A stretch of DNA of 64,000 bases from Marisa cornuarietis (lineage: Eukaryota > Mollusca > Gastropoda > Architaenioglossa > Ampullariidae). Both the position numbers and the translations under genes were made by a program. The notes beneath the pieces were generated by a model. It worked only from the letters and a program-made list of their open reading frames with translations. It did no database searches and was not told the origin of the DNA. The DNA is taken from positions 496,001-560,000 of the forward strand of contig SMMW01000130.1 in assembly GCA_004794655.1 (NCBI GenBank). Reading direction: 5' to 3'. Below are positions 62,462 to 64,000 of the stretch, piece by piece (positions within the stretch are counted from its first letter, which is position 1; every line of letters begins with the position of its first letter).

Positions 62462-64000
62462 TGTGTAGCTTGACGACCTGTGTTGTGACAGACATCATCA
62501 TTCATTGTCGGATTATAGATAGGCATTATTAGGCATCAAATTAACAATCATAATATACTACATTCACAGAGCTTGCTACGAGCAAGTGGGCACACATTGT
62601 TTACAGTTACTTCTTAACTGTTGTCTTTTGAAAAGATCTAAAGACACCTACAGTGTTTTTGGTGGCCAGTGACTTATGTCCACTCACCTGCTGGTCTTGA
62701 GGTTGTCACATCTTCACCCTGTCGTCGTCTGCGGCGACACCTTTTATCGTGTCTCAGATTTTATATCCAATACCCGATCATTATCTCTTTTCTTAAATAA
62801 TCTATTATCTACAGACATTTATTTTCATAAGAAATTATATTTTCTACTAAGAAGGGAATTCTATAACTTTTTAATTAAAATATTTGTTTATGTTCTCGCC
62901 GTATGTGACATTTTCTTTGCAAATCAACAGAAGCTTGCGGGGAATGCATCTAGTTATGTATTAATCGAGAAAACACACGCCTGAGAGCACATGCGGCTAA
63001 AACCGCGTAATTAAATTTATTATACCTGAGAAAATGATTTTTTTTACTTTCTTTTTAAGTATTGTCAGTTGTACACACCCTTTTTCTCAAAACATGTCGA
63101 TTTCCCTTCATTTTGAGTGCCCGTGTATGTGATTGTGCGTGCGTATATGTGCATGCTTGGGTGTGTGTGTGTGTGACTGTGTGCGTGTATACGGGCGCGG
63201 TCTCGTGTGTGTGTGTGTATATATATATAGTTTGCGTGCGTGCGTGCGTATTGTGAAAAAAACTTCTTGCAATTATTTTATTTATAGTGACTTTTATCTT
63301 AATTTTAAATCGTATATTTTCTCTGAGAGCTCAAACACTGAGGAAAATTATGTTTTAATTCAAATCACTATATTTTATAAACAAACACAAAATGTCCCAG
63401 GGTATCGCATTGAAAACAGGGTTGATCACACTTTTGCCTGCTTTCTGAAATTGTAAAACCTAATTGAAAATCTTGTATAATTTAATAACGACCTACACCA
63501 CGCCCCGTTTACCAGAAACTAATTGATTTCTGTATTTAAAGAAGTTTAATTAACGACGATGCAGGCGTTAGACATAGGATATTATAAACTAGAATCTGTC
63601 CTTTGTTTTCGTCCTCTGATCTAGAAGCATTTTTCCTGGGTACACTTTGTACCATCAAGTCTAAACTGTTTTGACTTATGTCTAGTTTACCGCCATTACT
63701 CCCTACTGACAACAAAAATCACGTAGCCAACGTGTGTGTTTTAAGGCTAACCGGTTGTTGAGCTGGGGACACATCTTGTCAGGTACGCCGTAGTTTATAG
63801 TTTGATTTCAATTGTATGCAAATAAATTAAAAAGATTTTGTGAAACATAAATTTCATTTTCAAAACTACCTGCAGTCAGTTTAAGTGAAGATAATCAGAG
63901 GGCGGCTGTCCATCGACATCAGCGAAGATAATGACAGCGAGATTCAGAGTGCGCTCATCCACCACGGGACCTCAGGGGTCTGGCCATCGAAGACCGGACA
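62462..64000. other. Upstream region of receptor copy 9 and window end
   Basis: No gene recognised. GT-rich simple sequence lies at about 63160-63250. The last 110 bases are GC-richer and might belong to a repeat or exon continuing beyond the window. Confidence 0.35.

Overview
The window is eukaryotic: AT-rich, full of microsatellites, and with few long reading frames. Its only convincing host genes are intronless seven-transmembrane receptors. The receptor type, the retroelement mix and TTAGGG-type telomere-like DNA point to a mollusc. A gastropod is my best guess; the order is not resolved, and no marker gene for taxonomy is present.

Layout. Bases 1 to about 45,200 hold a head-to-tail tandem array of six closely related receptor genes, all on the minus strand: 72-1145, 8934-10077, 21555-22631, 27746-28888, 34104-35246 and 38731-39743. 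The second is broken by a 2-base deletion. The sixth is broken by a 1-base deletion and a 65-base deletion. Each gene sits in a duplicated unit. The unit carries a 3' flank, the receptor, a roughly 1 kb upstream flank with a short block that keeps its length in every copy (about 125 bases without an indel), and the decayed 3' half of a LINE on the minus strand. Three further members lie to the right: an intact divergent gene (47194-48321), a truncated fragment (54821-55048) and the most divergent intact gene (61316-62461). The array therefore looks older and sparser on the right and recently expanded on the left.

Mobile DNA. A near complete RTE-like LINE (13092-16366) has an 11-base target-site duplication and a TAAG-repeat tail. 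It sits inside a foreign block of about 5.4 kb (12002-17420) in the second unit, together with telomere-like repeats and a possible zinc-ribbon transposase remnant. A CR1/L2-type LINE lies at 50840-52525, and shorter pieces of a related family lie at 20496-21165, 53347-53992 and 54195-54590. Two tRNA-derived SINEs are at 45842-46290 and 48808-49022; the first is split by an inverted-repeat MITE. A mariner-type MITE is at 57270-57747. A 1.6 kb non-coding repeat occurs twice, at 32324-33926 and 43684-45233.

Function. The receptors are class A-like 7TM proteins with altered switch motifs: ERC for DRY, F/L-S-V/I-P for CWxP, N-F/V-F-V-Y for NPxxY, E for D2.50, and no cysteine at 3.25. All share one extracellular motif just before TM1. 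Tandem, intronless, quickly turning-over receptors of this kind are most simply read as chemosensory receptors, but no ligand can be deduced from sequence. No bacterial-type operon, CRISPR array, rRNA gene or intact tRNA gene was seen.
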